From Aeromicrobium sp. CnD17-E (GTDB taxonomy: Bacteria > Actinomycetota > Actinomycetes > Propionibacteriales > Nocardioidaceae): 64,000 nt of DNA. A program made the translations under genes and the position numbers. Location of the stretch: assembly GCF_024124745.1 (NCBI RefSeq), contig NZ_JAMXRU010000003.1, forward strand, positions 17,523 through 81,522, in the 5' to 3' direction. Below, in pieces: positions 54,899-63,999 of this stretch. Position 1 is the stretch's first letter. Each line of letters opens with the position of its first letter. A model generated the notes under the pieces. It was not told where the DNA came from. It did not search any database and saw nothing but the letters and a program-made list of their open reading frames with translations.

Positions 54899-55615
54899 CT
54901 AGGTGGTCCGCACGCGCAGGTAGGCGAGAGCGGCGTCGACGAGGTCGTGTGCGGCCTGACGACTCCGCACGGCGTTGGCGAGCGCCTGGCGCTTGAGCTC
55001 GGCCGGCGACGATCCCTCCGCACGCACGAGGGCAGCGTCCTCGTCGACCCATCGGGCGAACGTCGACGTCGTGACCTCAGGATGGAACTGCCAGGCGATG
55101 ACCCGGCCGTCGAAGGCCTCGTCGACGAAGCACTGCGGCCCGAACCAGGAGTGGCCGAGGACGGTCGAGGTCGGCGGCGGCGCCAGCACGTCCTGGTGGA
55201 ACTGCGCCCACGGGCCCTCCGGGCAGAGCACCTCGTCGATCGTGTCGATGCGCTTCCAGCCCGCCTCGGCTCCGTCACCGCGGTACGACGTGCCGCCGAG
55301 GGCTCGTGCCGCGAGCTGGGCGCCGTAGCAGATCGCCATCACCGGCGTCCCGGTGCCGACGGCGACGCGGACCATGTCGGACTCCCGCTCGACGACCGAC
55401 TCCCACCGCGGGTCGTGCGCGGAGCGCTCCGAGCCGAGCAGGAGCAGCAGGTCGACACCGTCGGCGTCCCAGTGAGGCGGGAGGTCGTCGCGGTCGAGCC
55501 AGTCGAGCTCGGCGCCGCGCTCCTCGAGCCGCTCCAGCACGTGCCCGCCGTCGCGATCGGTCGCGTCGGCGACGACGTGGACGACCAGGGGGTGCGCGTC
55601 AGGTCCGGGGGCCAT
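54899..55615 (-). CDS. Class I glutamine amidotransferase-like protein
   Basis: 238 residues resembling the stand-alone GMP synthase-type amidotransferase domain. Nucleophile Cys in MAICYGAQLAARALGG (about 95), and His-Glu in WQFHPEVTTSTF (about 175) complete the triad. DLLLLLGSERSAHDPRWESV precedes it. Such proteins may hydrolyse gamma-glutamyl bonds or supply ammonia; the substrate is unknown. Not linked in operon with guaB/guaA. Confidence 0.87.
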   Translation of the reverse strand: MAPGPDAHPLVVHVVADATDRDGGHVLERLEERGAELDWLDRDDLPPHWDADGVDLLLLLGSERSAHDPRWESVVERESDMVRVAVGTGTPVMAICYGAQLAARALGGTSYRGDGAEAGWKRIDTIDEVLCPEGPWAQFHQDVLAPPPTSTVLGHSWFGPQCFVDEAFDGRVIAWQFHPEVTTSTFARWVDEDAALVRAEGSSPAELKRQALANAVRSRQAAHDLVDAALAYLRVRTT

Positions 55616-55654
55616 GCCCCCATGGTGCCCGACGCGCGGTGCCGGACGGTCGGG

Positions 55655-56014
55655 TCACTGGTAGACCGGGACCGCCAGGTCGGAGCCGAGCTGCAGGTCA
55701 CCGGCGCTGGGCAGGGAGTTCATGCGCATGATGTCGTCGACCGTGTCGCGCACGTCGCCCTCAGGGTTGGCCTCGGCGGCGATCTGCCAGAGGGTCTGCC
55801 CCTCCTGCACCGTGACGACGCGCGTGGCGGGCACAGCGCCGGCCTCGTCGGTGGCGACCGTCGAGGAGCCGAGCACGACCGCGCCCACCGCGAGCGCGGC
55901 GATGATCGCGAGCACCAGCACCAGGCGACCGCGGCGGGTCAGCCGGACAGGAGCGGCAACGGCGGGACGACGCAGGGTGCGACGGTCGTACGTGGTGATC
56001 GAGATGGTGCTCAT
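55655..56014 (-). CDS. LysM-domain SOS cell division inhibitor-like protein
   Basis: 119 residues. A basic N-terminus, one membrane helix (about 31-50, LVLVLAIIAALAVGAVVLG) and an extracytoplasmic LysM domain (about 66-118: VVTVQEGQTLWQIAAEANPEGD, IMRMNSL, LQLGSDLAVPVY). It occupies the same place, divergent from lexA, as the LysM cell-division suppressors of mycobacteria (Rv2719c) and corynebacteria (DivS). Two adjoining SOS boxes lie upstream, so it should be induced by DNA damage and halt septation until repair. No hydrolase motif is seen. Confidence 0.85.
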   Translation of the reverse strand: MSTISITTYDRRTLRRPAVAAPVRLTRRGRLVLVLAIIAALAVGAVVLGSSTVATDEAGAVPATRVVTVQEGQTLWQIAAEANPEGDVRDTVDDIMRMNSLPSAGDLQLGSDLAVPVYQ

Positions 56015-56124
56015 GGGGGCCTCCGGGGAAGGAAGAGGATCGTGCGAGGTCTGGTGTGTCGATCGAACGCCTGCCGATGTCATTCGAACGTCGGTCCTCC
56101 GCGGGCGGTTGCTCAGCGAATCCG

Positions 56125-56156
56125 GCGAACAGATGTTCGATCGAACACGTGTACGA
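56125..56156 (-). promoter_or_regulatory. Tandem SOS boxes of the LysM gene
   Basis: GCGAACAGATGTTCGA (56125-56140) and TCGAACACGTGTACGA (56141-56156) abut without a gap. Both fit the actinobacterial LexA consensus TCGAAC-N4-GTTCGA (first has the full GAAC/GTTC core, second one mismatch). A weaker site GCGAAGAAATGTTCGA follows at 56248-56263. Confidence 0.8.
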
Positions 56157-56358
56157 CTGTAGGGGAAGCTGCCGACAAAAGCAGCCCCCTGTCGAACACG
56201 ATGTCGATCTCTGCCCGATCACGACTGGAATTCCAGGCAGAAGTGATGCGAAGAAATGTTCGATGGTGACCGACGACACCTGCTTCGCTCCTCGTTCTGG
56301 AGCTCTCGAGGGCTAGCCGGGACTCCCCAGAAGGCCGCGTTCGAACAGCGACACGCTG

Positions 56359-56374
56359 TCGAACATGTGTTTGT
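56359..56374 (+). promoter_or_regulatory. SOS box of lexA
   Basis: TCGAACATGTGTTTGT matches the LexA consensus with two changes in the right arm. It lies 24 bases before the lexA start, giving autorepression. Confidence 0.85.
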
Positions 56375-56397
56375 AAACGTCCTCCCAGAGGTCTAGC

Positions 56398-57195
56398 GTG
56401 GTCCCCATGAGCGACGACACCCCACTCGACGACGCTGTCGATCCGTCCATCGAGGCTCCGCGCCGCGGCCGCCCGAAGGGTTCACGCAACTCCGTCCGTG
56501 AGCTTCCCGACGGCCCGGTCGACGAGATGACCGGTCTCACCGGACGCCAGCAGAAGATCCTCCACTTCATGCGCGACCAGATCGAGCAGCGCGGCTACCC
56601 GCCGAGCATGCGAGAGATCGGCGGCGCCGTGGGACTGGCCAGCACGTCGTCCGTGGCCCACCAGCTGCGGGTGCTGGAGCGTCTCGGCTACGTCAAGCGC
56701 GACCCCAACCGTCCCCGCGCCATCGAGATCTTCCTGCCCGAGGTCGTCAAGGCCCGTCGGACGCTCAGCTCGGCCGACGACTCCGTCGTGGACGAGACGG
56801 GCTTCGGCGACCAGCGCCCCGAGGCCACCTACGTTCCCATGGTCGGGCGGATCGCTGCCGGCGGCCCGATCCTCGCCGAGGAGCAGGTCGAGGAGATCTT
56901 CCCCCTCCCCCGCACCCTCGTCGGCGACGGCACGCTGTTCCTCCTCGAGGTCCGGGGCGACTCGATGGTCGACGCCGCGATCTGCGACGGCGACTACGTG
57001 GTCGTCCGTCAGCAGCCGGTCGCCGAGAACGGCGAGATCGTCGCCGCCATGCTCGACGGCGAAGCCACCGTCAAGACGTTCCAGCGCAAGGACGGCCAGG
57101 TCTGGCTGCTCCCGCACAACGACGACTACTCCCCCATCGACGGCACCCACGCCACGATCCTGGGCAAGGTCACGACGGTCCTGCGCCGTCTCTGA
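56398..57195 (+). CDS. lexA: SOS repressor LexA
   Basis: 265 residues. The GTG at 56398 has AGAGG 6 bases upstream; the ATG at 56407 is an alternative. An Asp/Pro-rich 45-residue extension precedes the winged helix ([35 protein letters not shown]). The S24 latent protease has the Ala154-Gly155 cleavage site (GRIAAGGP), Ser189 (RGDSMVD) and Lys226 (ATVKTF). It represses DNA damage genes until RecA-stimulated self-cleavage. Confidence 0.97.
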   Translation: MVPMSDDTPLDDAVDPSIEAPRRGRPKGSRNSVRELPDGPVDEMTGLTGRQQKILHFMRDQIEQRGYPPSMREIGGAVGLASTSSVAHQLRVLERLGYVKRDPNRPRAIEIFLPEVVKARRTLSSADDSVVDETGFGDQRPEATYVPMVGRIAAGGPILAEEQVEEIFPLPRTLVGDGTLFLLEVRGDSMVDAAICDGDYVVVRQQPVAENGEIVAAMLDGEATVKTFQRKDGQVWLLPHNDDYSPIDGTHATILGKVTTVLRRL

Positions 57196-57222
57196 GTGCT
57201 CCTGGTCGTCCTCTCACGCACG

Positions 57223-57255
57223 CAGGCCCCGTCCCTCACCGAGGGACGGGGCCTG
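57223..57255. terminator. Terminator between lexA and the helicase gene
   Basis: A 15-bp perfect stem (CAGGCCCCGTCCCTC and its complement) with a 3-base loop lies 28 bases after lexA and 15 bases before the end of the convergent helicase gene; usable in both directions. Confidence 0.8.
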
Positions 57256-57269
57256 TATGCGTTCCAGGC

Positions 57270-59201
57270 TCAGTCGTCGAGGCGGCGCAGCGCGCCGAGC
57301 ACCGCGTCGCGGTCGGTCGTGCGCCACAGCGGCGGCAGCGACGCCGCCAGGAAGCTGCCGTACCGCGCGGTGACGATGCGGGGGTCGAGGATCGCGACCA
57401 CCCCACGGTCGTCGGTGCGCCGGATCAGCCGCCCCGCCCCCTGGGCCAGGAGCAGCGCGGCGTGCGCCGCGGCGACGCTCATGAATCCGTTGCCGCCCCG
57501 CTTCTCGACCAGTCGCTGACGGGCGCTCATCAGCGGGTCGTCGGGGCGAGGGAAGGGCACCCGGTCGATGACCACCAGCCGGCAGGTGTCGCCCGGCAGG
57601 TCGATGCCCTGCCAGAGCGACAGCGTGCCGAACAGGCTGGTCTCTTCCTCGGCGGCGAACCGGCGCGTGAGCTCCGACAGGTGCGCGTCGCCCTGGCAGA
57701 GGATCTCCCGGCCCGGCAACCGCGTGCGGACGCTCTCGGCCGCGGCCTCCGCAGCGCGACGTGAGGAGAACAGCCCGAGGGTGCGACCGCCGGCGGCCTC
57801 GAGCAGGTCGGCGATCTCGTCGAGCTGCGCGTCGGTGATGCCGTCGCGTCCCGGCGGAGGCAGGTGCTTGGCGACGTAGAGGATGCCCTGCCGCCGGTAG
57901 TCGAACGGCGAGCCGACGTCGAGGCCGGTCCACCGGTCCGCATCGTCGCGCCACAGGCCCACGGAGGCGGCCACCGGCTCGAAGCCGCCACCGACGGTCA
58001 GCGTGGCGCTGGTGAGGACGACGGTCTTCTCCTCGAACAGCTTGTCGCGCAGGCTGCCCGAGACGTCGATCGGTGCGACGTGCAGCACCGGGCCGCGAGC
58101 ATCCGACATCCACAGCACCTCGGTCTCCCGCAGCGAGGCCATCCGGTCGGCGACGAGCCGGATCTCCTCCAGTCCGGCCTTGGCCTGCTGCCGCGCGGCG
58201 TCACCCTCGACCTCCGCCTTCTCGCGGGGGAACGCAGAGAGGCAGGCGCGTGCAGCGTCGCGCACGCGCGCCAGCGCCTCGTGCAGCTCGTCGACGACGT
58301 GGTCGATCCGTCCCGGCTGGACGCCGGCCAGAGCGGCTGCGAGCGCGTCGCCAGCGTCGCTGAGGTCGTCGGTCTCCCCGTCGGTGTAGGGCCGCCCGCG
58401 CCGCGCGGCCCGTTCGACGATGGCCGGGTCGAGGTCGGCCGTCGCTGCCTGGGTGACGCGGGCGGCCAGCTCATGGGCCTCGTCGACGACGACCGCGTCG
58501 TACTCGGGAAGCATGGGCACGCCGTCGATGGCGTCGATGGCGAGGAGCGCATGGTTGGTGACCACGAGGTCAGCCGTCGACGCGGCCTCCCGCGCGAGCT
58601 CGACGAAGCACTCGGCAGCGTGCGGGCACCGCGTGGCACCGAGGCACTCGCGGTGCGTGACGCTGACCTGCCGCCAGGCACGGTCGGTGTGCGAGGGCGC
58701 GGACTCGCGGTCGCCGTGCGACCCGTCGCCGCTCCCCCGCTGGGTGGCGAGCTCCTCGGCCCACTCGCGCAGCTCGAGCACCTCGGCACCGAGCGTCCCC
58801 TCCGGGATGTCCACGAGCGCCCCCTGGTCGTCGGGAACCCCCTCGCGCACGCGGTGCAGGCACGCGTAGTTCGAGCGTCCCTTGACGACGGCGTAGCTGG
58901 GTGTGGTGCCCAGCACCTCGTGCGCCCCCTTCACCAGGGCGGGCAGGTCGCGCTGGACGAGTTGGTGCTGCAGGCCCAACGTGGCCGTGGAGACCACGAC
59001 ACGCTTGTGGTGCAGCAGCGACGGCACGAGGTAGCCGAGCGACTTGCCGGTGCCGGTGCCGGCCTGCACGAGGAGGTGGCGCCCGGACTCCAGCGAGTCC
59101 GCGACCGCCTCCGCCATCGCCACCTGGCCGGGTCGTTCGGTGCCGCCGACCGCCCCGACCGCGGCGTGGAGGACGTCGCGGACGCTGGGGCTGTCGGGCA
59201 T
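57270..59201 (-). CDS. dinG: DinG/XPD-like ATP-dependent DNA helicase
   Basis: 643 residues. Superfamily 2 iron-sulphur helicase: Q region ERPGQVAMAEAVADS, Walker A VQAGTGTGKSLGYLVPS (about 42-58), Fe-S cluster Cys residues (YACLHR, then ECLGATRCPHAAEC), DEAH box VVVDEAHELAA, C-terminal VVLTSATLTVGGGFEP, SLWQGIDLPGDTCRLVVIDRVPF and the arginine finger QGAGRLIRRTDDRG. DinG-type enzymes resolve D-loops, R-loops and G-quadruplexes. Located next to lexA but with no SOS box of its own. The start is the ATG giving MPDSPSVRDVL; an upstream GTG/ATG would overlap a hairpin. Confidence 0.9.
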   Translation of the reverse strand: MPDSPSVRDVLHAAVGAVGGTERPGQVAMAEAVADSLESGRHLLVQAGTGTGKSLGYLVPSLLHHKRVVVSTATLGLQHQLVQRDLPALVKGAHEVLGTTPSYAVVKGRSNYACLHRVREGVPDDQGALVDIPEGTLGAEVLELREWAEELATQRGSGDGSHGDRESAPSHTDRAWRQVSVTHRECLGATRCPHAAECFVELAREAASTADLVVTNHALLAIDAIDGVPMLPEYDAVVVDEAHELAARVTQAATADLDPAIVERAARRGRPYTDGETDDLSDAGDALAAALAGVQPGRIDHVVDELHEALARVRDAARACLSAFPREKAEVEGDAARQQAKAGLEEIRLVADRMASLRETEVLWMSDARGPVLHVAPIDVSGSLRDKLFEEKTVVLTSATLTVGGGFEPVAASVGLWRDDADRWTGLDVGSPFDYRRQGILYVAKHLPPPGRDGITDAQLDEIADLLEAAGGRTLGLFSSRRAAEAAAESVRTRLPGREILCQGDAHLSELTRRFAAEEETSLFGTLSLWQGIDLPGDTCRLVVIDRVPFPRPDDPLMSARQRLVEKRGGNGFMSVAAAHAALLLAQGAGRLIRRTDDRGVVAILDPRIVTARYGSFLAASLPPLWRTTDRDAVLGALRRLDD

Positions 59202-59227
59202 GCCAGCGAGCCTAGACGGACCCCTCC

Positions 59228-59273
59228 CCACCGTCGGCCGGGTGTCCACAGGAGGTCACCCGGCCGACGGTGG
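59228..59273. terminator. Hairpin between repeat array and helicase gene
   Basis: A 16-bp perfect stem (CCACCGTCGGCCGGGT and its complement) with a 14-base loop, 27 bases before the helicase start. Most likely stops transcription coming from hflX through the repeats. Confidence 0.6.
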
Positions 59274-59299
59274 GCCAGCGGAGATCCAGCGAGACTCCC

Positions 59300-59949
59300 G
59301 CTGGTCGAGTAGCGGGGACGAGCTTGCGAAGTCCCTGCGTATCGAGACCACCCGGCAACGGCCCAGCGCCGACCGACCCCCAGCGACACCCCAGAGTGGT
59401 CTCGATACACCTCCCCTCGCTGGCGCTCGTGGAGGCACTCGACCAGCGGTAGGTTCCGCTGGTCGAGTAGCGGGGACGAGCTTGCGAAGTCCCTGCGTAT
59501 CGAGACCACCCGGCAACAGATCCGTGCAAGCCGGCCCCCAGCGTCGGCCAGAGTGGTCTCGATACACCTCCCCTCGCTGGCGCTCGTGGAGGCACTCGAC
59601 CAGCGGTAGGTTCCGCTGGTCGAGTAGCGGGGACGAGCTTGCGAAGTCCCTGCGTATCGAGACCACCCGGCAACAGATCCGCGCAAGCCGGCCCCCAGCG
59701 TCGGCCCAGAATGGTCTCGATACACCTCCCCTCGCTGGCGCTCGTGGAGGCACTCGACCAGCGAACCCTCTCGCTGGTCGAGTAGCAGCGACGGCGAGCG
59801 CCAGCGAGCACGTCGGTGCGTATCGAGACCACCCGGCAACGGCCCAGAGCCGACCGACCCCCAGCGACACCCCAGAGTGGTCTCGATACACCTCCCCTCG
59901 CTGGCGCTCGTGGAGGCACTCGACCAGCAGGATCCTCCGCTGGTCGAGG
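59300..59949. repeat. Four tandem 158-bp units, each a large inverted repeat
   Basis: Units start at 59300, 59458, 59615 and 59773 (GCTGGTCGAGTAGC...), with a half unit at 59939. Each has a left arm ending GTATCGAGACCACCCGGCAAC, a variable 35-45-base centre, and a right arm running from GTGGTCTCGATACACCTCCC to GCACTCGACCAGC. Arm ends are complementary, so each unit can fold as a cruciform or long hairpin. Units 2 and 3 are nearly identical; unit 4 has a diverged left arm (AGCAGCGACGGCGAGCG), while units 1 and 4 share the centre. Similar TGGTCGAGTAGC/GTATCGAGACC palindromes are scattered in Nocardioidaceae and related genomes. Confidence 0.9.
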
Positions 59950-59951
59950 GG

Positions 59952-61379
59952 TCAGAGGGCGTTGAGCTGGTGGGCGAGGTCGTCGGAGACGCGGGCGACG
60001 AGGTGGGTGCCGTCGGACTCGTGCGCCAGCTCCTCGATCTCGCCCGTCTCGTGCACCTGGTTGAGGAGGTCGCCGCGCTCGTAGGGCACCACGACCTCCA
60101 CGCGTACCGCGGGGCGGGGCAGGTCGGCCTCGATCGCGGCGAGCAGCTCGTCGACGCCCTCGCCGGTACGGGCGCTGACGACGACGGCGTGCGGCTCGCG
60201 GGCGAGCAGCTGCTTGACCTCGAGCGGGTCTGCGGCGTCGGCCTTGTTGAGGACGATGATCTCCGGCACGTGCAGCGCCTCGATCTCCGCGAACACCTCG
60301 CGCACGGCCGCGATCTGGCCGGCGGGGTCGGGGTGCGACGCGTCGACGACGTGGAGCACGAGGTCGGCCTCGGCCACCTCCTCCAGCGTGGAGCGGAACG
60401 CCTCGACCAGCTGGTGCGGCAGGTGGCGCACGAAGCCGACGGTGTCGGACATCGTGAACACGCGTCCGTCGCTCGTCTGGGTCTTGCGCGTCGTGGGGTC
60501 GAGGGTCGCGAACAGCGCGTCCTCCACCAGCACGCCCGCGCCGGTCAGCCGGTTGAGCAGGCTCGACTTGCCCGCGTTGGTGTAGCCGGCGATGACGACG
60601 GCCGGGACCTCGTTGCGCCGGCGTCGCGCCTTCTTGATGTCGCGGGTGGTGCGCAGCGCCGTGAGCTCCCGACGCAGCTTGGCCATGCGGGACTGGATGC
60701 GACGACGATCGGTCTCGAGCTTCGTCTCACCGGGACCACGACCGCCGATGCCCTCACCGCCGGCAGCGCGTCCACCGGCCTGGCGCGACAGGTTGCCGCC
60801 CCATCCGCGCAGGCGCTGGGTCTGGTACTGCAGCTGGGCGAGCTCGACCTGCGCCTTGCCCTCCGCCGACTTCGCGTGCTGCGCGAAGATGTCGAGGATC
60901 AGGGCGGTCCGGTCGACGACCTTGACCTTGGTGCGGTCCTCGAGGTTGCGCAGCTGGCTGGGCGCCAGCTCGCCGTCGCAGATGATGGTGTCGGCGCCGG
61001 TGGCCTGCACGGCGGCGGTGAGCTCCTCGACCTTGCCGCTGCCGATGAAGGTGGCGGGGTCGGGACGCTGACGACGCTGGAGCAGCGCGTCGAGGACGTC
61101 GGAGCCCGCGGTCTCGGCGAGCAGCTTCAGCTCGGCGAGGGAGTTCTCGGCGTCCTCCGCGCTGCCCTCGGTCCAGACACCGACCAGCACGACCCGCTCG
61201 AGCCGCAGCTGGCGGTACTCGACCTCGGTGATGTCCTCGAGCTCGGTGCGCAGCCCGGCGACGCGCCGCAGAGACTGACGCTCGGCGAGCTCGAGTCCGT
61301 CGTGCGCGCCCTCCAGGTCGCGGTCGACCACGGGGTCGATGCCCAGCCTGCTGGCAACGTTCGTGTCGGACTCGCTCAC
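59952..61379 (-). CDS. hflX: Ribosome-associated GTPase HflX
   Basis: 475 residues; GTG overlaps the dapF stop (GTGA). N-terminal HflX domain (DPATFIGSGKVEELTAAV, then TALILDIFAQHAKSAEGKAQ, GPGETKLETDRRRI) and a GTPase domain: G1 VIAGYTNAGKSSLLNRL (about 262), G3 DTVGFVRHLP, G4 VLNKADAAD, G5 VSARTGEG. HflX splits stalled or heat-damaged 70S ribosomes. Its stop lies 3 bases from the 158-bp repeat array. Confidence 0.96.
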   Translation of the reverse strand: MSESDTNVASRLGIDPVVDRDLEGAHDGLELAERQSLRRVAGLRTELEDITEVEYRQLRLERVVLVGVWTEGSAEDAENSLAELKLLAETAGSDVLDALLQRRQRPDPATFIGSGKVEELTAAVQATGADTIICDGELAPSQLRNLEDRTKVKVVDRTALILDIFAQHAKSAEGKAQVELAQLQYQTQRLRGWGGNLSRQAGGRAAGGEGIGGRGPGETKLETDRRRIQSRMAKLRRELTALRTTRDIKKARRRRNEVPAVVIAGYTNAGKSSLLNRLTGAGVLVEDALFATLDPTTRKTQTSDGRVFTMSDTVGFVRHLPHQLVEAFRSTLEEVAEADLVLHVVDASHPDPAGQIAAVREVFAEIEALHVPEIIVLNKADAADPLEVKQLLAREPHAVVVSARTGEGVDELLAAIEADLPRPAVRVEVVVPYERGDLLNQVHETGEIEELAHESDGTHLVARVSDDLAHQLNAL

Positions 61380-62212
61380 GCGATCCACTCCATCTCTCCG
61401 GTGGCGACGATGCGGGCCGGTCCCGCGAGGACGACCCGGGTGGGCTCGACCGTGATGTTCAGGGTGCCGCCGGGGACGTCGACACGGTACGTCGTGGAGC
61501 CGGTGGCGTCGAGGGCGTGGTCGGCGAGCGCGGTGGCGATCCCGACGGCGCACGCGCCGGTGCCGCACGAGCGGGTCTCGCCGGAGCCGCGCTCGTGGAC
61601 GCGCATGGCGACGTGGTGGTCGGCGACGCGCTCGACGAACTCGACGTTGACGCCCTCGGGGTAGGTCGCGGTGTCGTAGGTGGGCGCCTGCAGCAGGGTG
61701 CCCGCGTCGGCGAGGGTGTCGACGAAGGTGACGGCGTGCGGGTTGCCCGTGCGCACGTCCTGCGCCTCCCACACACGTCCGTCGACCTCGACCTTCGACG
61801 TGCCGCGCACGTCGTAGGCGCCCATGTCGACACTGAGCTGGTCGCCGTCGACGGTGACGACCTTGTCGCCGTCGCGGGTGCCGACGACCACGGGCGCGTC
61901 GGCCGGCACGAGGCCGGCGTCGACGAGGTGGCGGGCGAACACGCGGACGCCGTTGCCGCACATCTCGCTGACGGACCCGTCGGCGTTGCGGTAGTCCATG
62001 AACCACTCCCCGGCGCTGGCAGCCGCCTCGGGCACGTCGAGCGCTGCCGAGCGCACCACGCGGAGCACGCCGTCGGCGCCGAGGCCCGTACGTCGTGCGC
62101 AGAGCGCCGCCACGAACGCCGGGTCGAGGTCGCCGTGCACCGTGCCGTCGTGGTCGGGGAGCAGGACGAAGTCGTTCTCGGTGCCGTGCCCCTTGAGCCA
62201 GGGGAAAGTCAT
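61376..62212 (-). CDS. dapF: Diaminopimelate epimerase
   Basis: 278 residues. Interconverts LL- and meso-diaminopimelate for peptidoglycan and lysine. Both catalytic cysteines are present: SEMCGNGVRVFARH (about 86) and TRSCGTGACAVGIA (about 218). HGTENDFVLLPD opens the protein as usual. It is 10 bases downstream of miaA and overlaps hflX, forming miaA-dapF-hflX. Confidence 0.97.
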   Translation of the reverse strand: MTFPWLKGHGTENDFVLLPDHDGTVHGDLDPAFVAALCARRTGLGADGVLRVVRSAALDVPEAAASAGEWFMDYRNADGSVSEMCGNGVRVFARHLVDAGLVPADAPVVVGTRDGDKVVTVDGDQLSVDMGAYDVRGTSKVEVDGRVWEAQDVRTGNPHAVTFVDTLADAGTLLQAPTYDTATYPEGVNVEFVERVADHHVAMRVHERGSGETRSCGTGACAVGIATALADHALDATGSTTYRVDVPGGTLNITVEPTRVVLAGPARIVATGEMEWIA

Positions 62213-62222
62213 ACGTCCCAGT

Positions 62223-63164
62223 CTACGTCCGGGGGCCCGACGGAACCGGCTCGTCGCCGCGCACCGCGCGGAGCGCCCGCTCGAGGACGTCGTCAGCGTC
62301 GTGCGGCAGCCACACGACCCGGGGGTCCTGGTGGAACATGCGGTCCTGCCGCCGGGCGAACGCGCGGGTGCCGCGGACGGTCTCGGCGCGGGCCTCGGCG
62401 TCGCTCAGGTCGCCGTCGAGCATCGCGAGCACCTGCTGGTAGCCGATCGACCGCGACGCGGTCGGCGAGTCGGCCAGTCCGTGGTCGAGCAGCCCCCGCA
62501 CCTCCTCGACCAGGCCCGCGTCCCACATGGCGTCGACCCTGGAGACGATCCGTTCGTCGAGCACGGGACGGGGGACGTCGAGGCCGAGCAGCACCACGTC
62601 GGGGTAGATCGACCGGTGCGGCGGAAGGGTGGCGACGAACGGCTCCCCCGTGATCTCCGTGACCTCCAGGGCCCTGACGAGGCGCCGGCCGTTCGTGGGC
62701 AGCACGTGCTCGGCGGCGTCCGGCGCGACCCGTCGCAGCTCCGCGTGCAGGGCCTCCGGCCCCTCCGTCTCGAGCCGACGCTGGTACTTCTCGCGCACCT
62801 GGGGCACGGTTCCCGGGAACACGAAGTCGTCGACGACGGCCCGCACGTAGAGCGACGAACCGCCGACGAGGATCGGCGTGACGCCGCGCCGCAGGCAGTC
62901 CTCGACGGCGGCGCGGGCGTCGCGCTGGAAGGCGGCCACCGACGTGGCGTGGTCGACGTCGAGCACGTCGAGCAGGTGGTGCGGCACGCCGCGCCGTTCC
63001 TCGGGCGTGACCTTCGCGCTGCCGATGTCCATCCCGCGGAACAGCTGCACGGCGTCGGCGTTGACGACCTCCCCGCCCAGCTCGAGGGCGAGGTCGACGG
63101 CGAGCGCCGACTTGCCCGACGCGGTCGGGCCGACGACGACCACGAGGCGTTCGACACTGCTCAC
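62223..63164 (-). CDS. miaA: tRNA dimethylallyltransferase
   Basis: 313 residues from GTG. Adds the isopentenyl group to A37 of tRNAs that read UNN codons. P-loop VVVGPTASGKSALAVDLA (about 8-25), NADAVQLFRGMDIGSAKVT, GVPHHLLDVLD, ILVGGSSLYVRAV and SRSIGYQQVLAML with the RQDRMFHQDPRVVWL tail. Length is normal. First gene of the miaA-dapF-hflX operon. Confidence 0.97.
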   Translation of the reverse strand: MSSVERLVVVVGPTASGKSALAVDLALELGGEVVNADAVQLFRGMDIGSAKVTPEERRGVPHHLLDVLDVDHATSVAAFQRDARAAVEDCLRRGVTPILVGGSSLYVRAVVDDFVFPGTVPQVREKYQRRLETEGPEALHAELRRVAPDAAEHVLPTNGRRLVRALEVTEITGEPFVATLPPHRSIYPDVVLLGLDVPRPVLDERIVSRVDAMWDAGLVEEVRGLLDHGLADSPTASRSIGYQQVLAMLDGDLSDAEARAETVRGTRAFARRQDRMFHQDPRVVWLPHDADDVLERALRAVRGDEPVPSGPRT

Positions 63165-63228
63165 CTGGGGAGTCTCTCGTACGCTCGAGGCACACACGAC
63201 CGCTCCCCCGCGACCGAGGAGAGATCCG

Positions 63229-63480
63229 ATGGGCTTCCTGGACAAGCTGAAGAAGAACGCACCCGAGCTGAAGGCGAAGGCCTCCGAGCTGGCGCGCACG
63301 CAGAACGCGAAGATCGACCAGGGCATCGACAAGGCTGCAGGGCTGGCCGACAAGGCCACCAAGGGCAAGTACACGCAGAAGATCGACGGTGCCGCCGGCA
63401 AGGCGAAGGACGCCGCCGACAAGCTGGCCGAGGACGACCGCCGCGGCCCGGGCGGCACCGCGGGTCCTGCGCGCCCCTGA
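63229..63480 (+). CDS. Rv0909/MT0933-family antitoxin-like small protein
   Basis: 83 residues with ribosome site GAGGAGAGATCCG. Starts MGFLDKLKKNAPELKAKASE, then DQGIDKAAGLADKATKGKYT and IDGAAGKAKDAADKLAEDD: the Lys/Ala-rich helical pattern of the MT0933 antitoxin family. No toxin gene is adjacent, so the antitoxin label is by family only; a general helical stress protein is possible. Confidence 0.75.
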   Translation: MGFLDKLKKNAPELKAKASELARTQNAKIDQGIDKAAGLADKATKGKYTQKIDGAAGKAKDAADKLAEDDRRGPGGTAGPARP

Positions 63481-63498
63481 CCCGGGTAGCGGTGGGGC

Positions 63499-63999
63499 TC
63501 AGCCCAGCTGCCAGGACGCCACGAACCAGCCGACGCCGAACGGCGCCTCGTCGAGCGACAACCGTGCGCTGACGCGTGCGTCGTCGCGGTGCACCCGCGC
63601 GGCCACGGCGTCGCCCGCGACCCGCAGGGTCGTCGCACCCTGGCACCAGAGGTCGGCGGCGAGGTCGAGGTCGATGCCGCCGAGCACGTCCGGGTCACCG
63701 TCGGCGAGGGCCGAGGCGATCGCGGCGTCGAACGCGTCCGCGCGTCCGTCGAGGTGGCCGGGCGCCTTCTCGGTGCGGGTGGCGCTGCCGTCGGCCATGA
63801 CGAGCACGGCGACGTCGTCGTCGAGCTCTGCCGCGTCGAGAGTCGCCGCGTAGCGTCGCGGTCCGTCCCAGCCGACGCTGTCGAGCAGCCACGCGCCGAC
63901 GGTGTGGGCGAGCCCCAGCGTGGCGGCTCCGGCTGCACCGGCGGAGAGGGCGATGCCGTGCGGCTCGAGCGAGCCGCCGGCCGTCTCGCCCGCCGGCAG
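63499..63999 (-). CDS. Class III extradiol dioxygenase-like protein (5' partial)
   Basis: The last 166 residues of a gene entering from the right edge; the frame is open to the end of the window. The visible part has GGSLEPHGIALSAGAAGAAT, AHTVGAWLLDSVGWDGPRRY, AVLVMADGSATRTEKAPG and FGVGWFVASWQLG. The same kind of LigB-like protein (Rv2728c in mycobacteria) lies next to miaA. The metal-binding N-terminus is outside, so activity cannot be judged. Confidence 0.75.
   Translation of the reverse strand: MPAGETAGGSLEPHGIALSAGAAGAATLGLAHTVGAWLLDSVGWDGPRRYAATLDAAELDDDVAVLVMADGSATRTEKAPGHLDGRADAFDAAIASALADGDPDVLGGIDLDLAADLWCQGATTLRVAGDAVAARVHRDDARVSARLSLDEAPFGVGWFVASWQLG

Noticed and set aside
59300..59949. 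CRISPR array
   Set aside because: Units of 158 bp with complementary arms and no cas genes; spacers are not unique short sequences.
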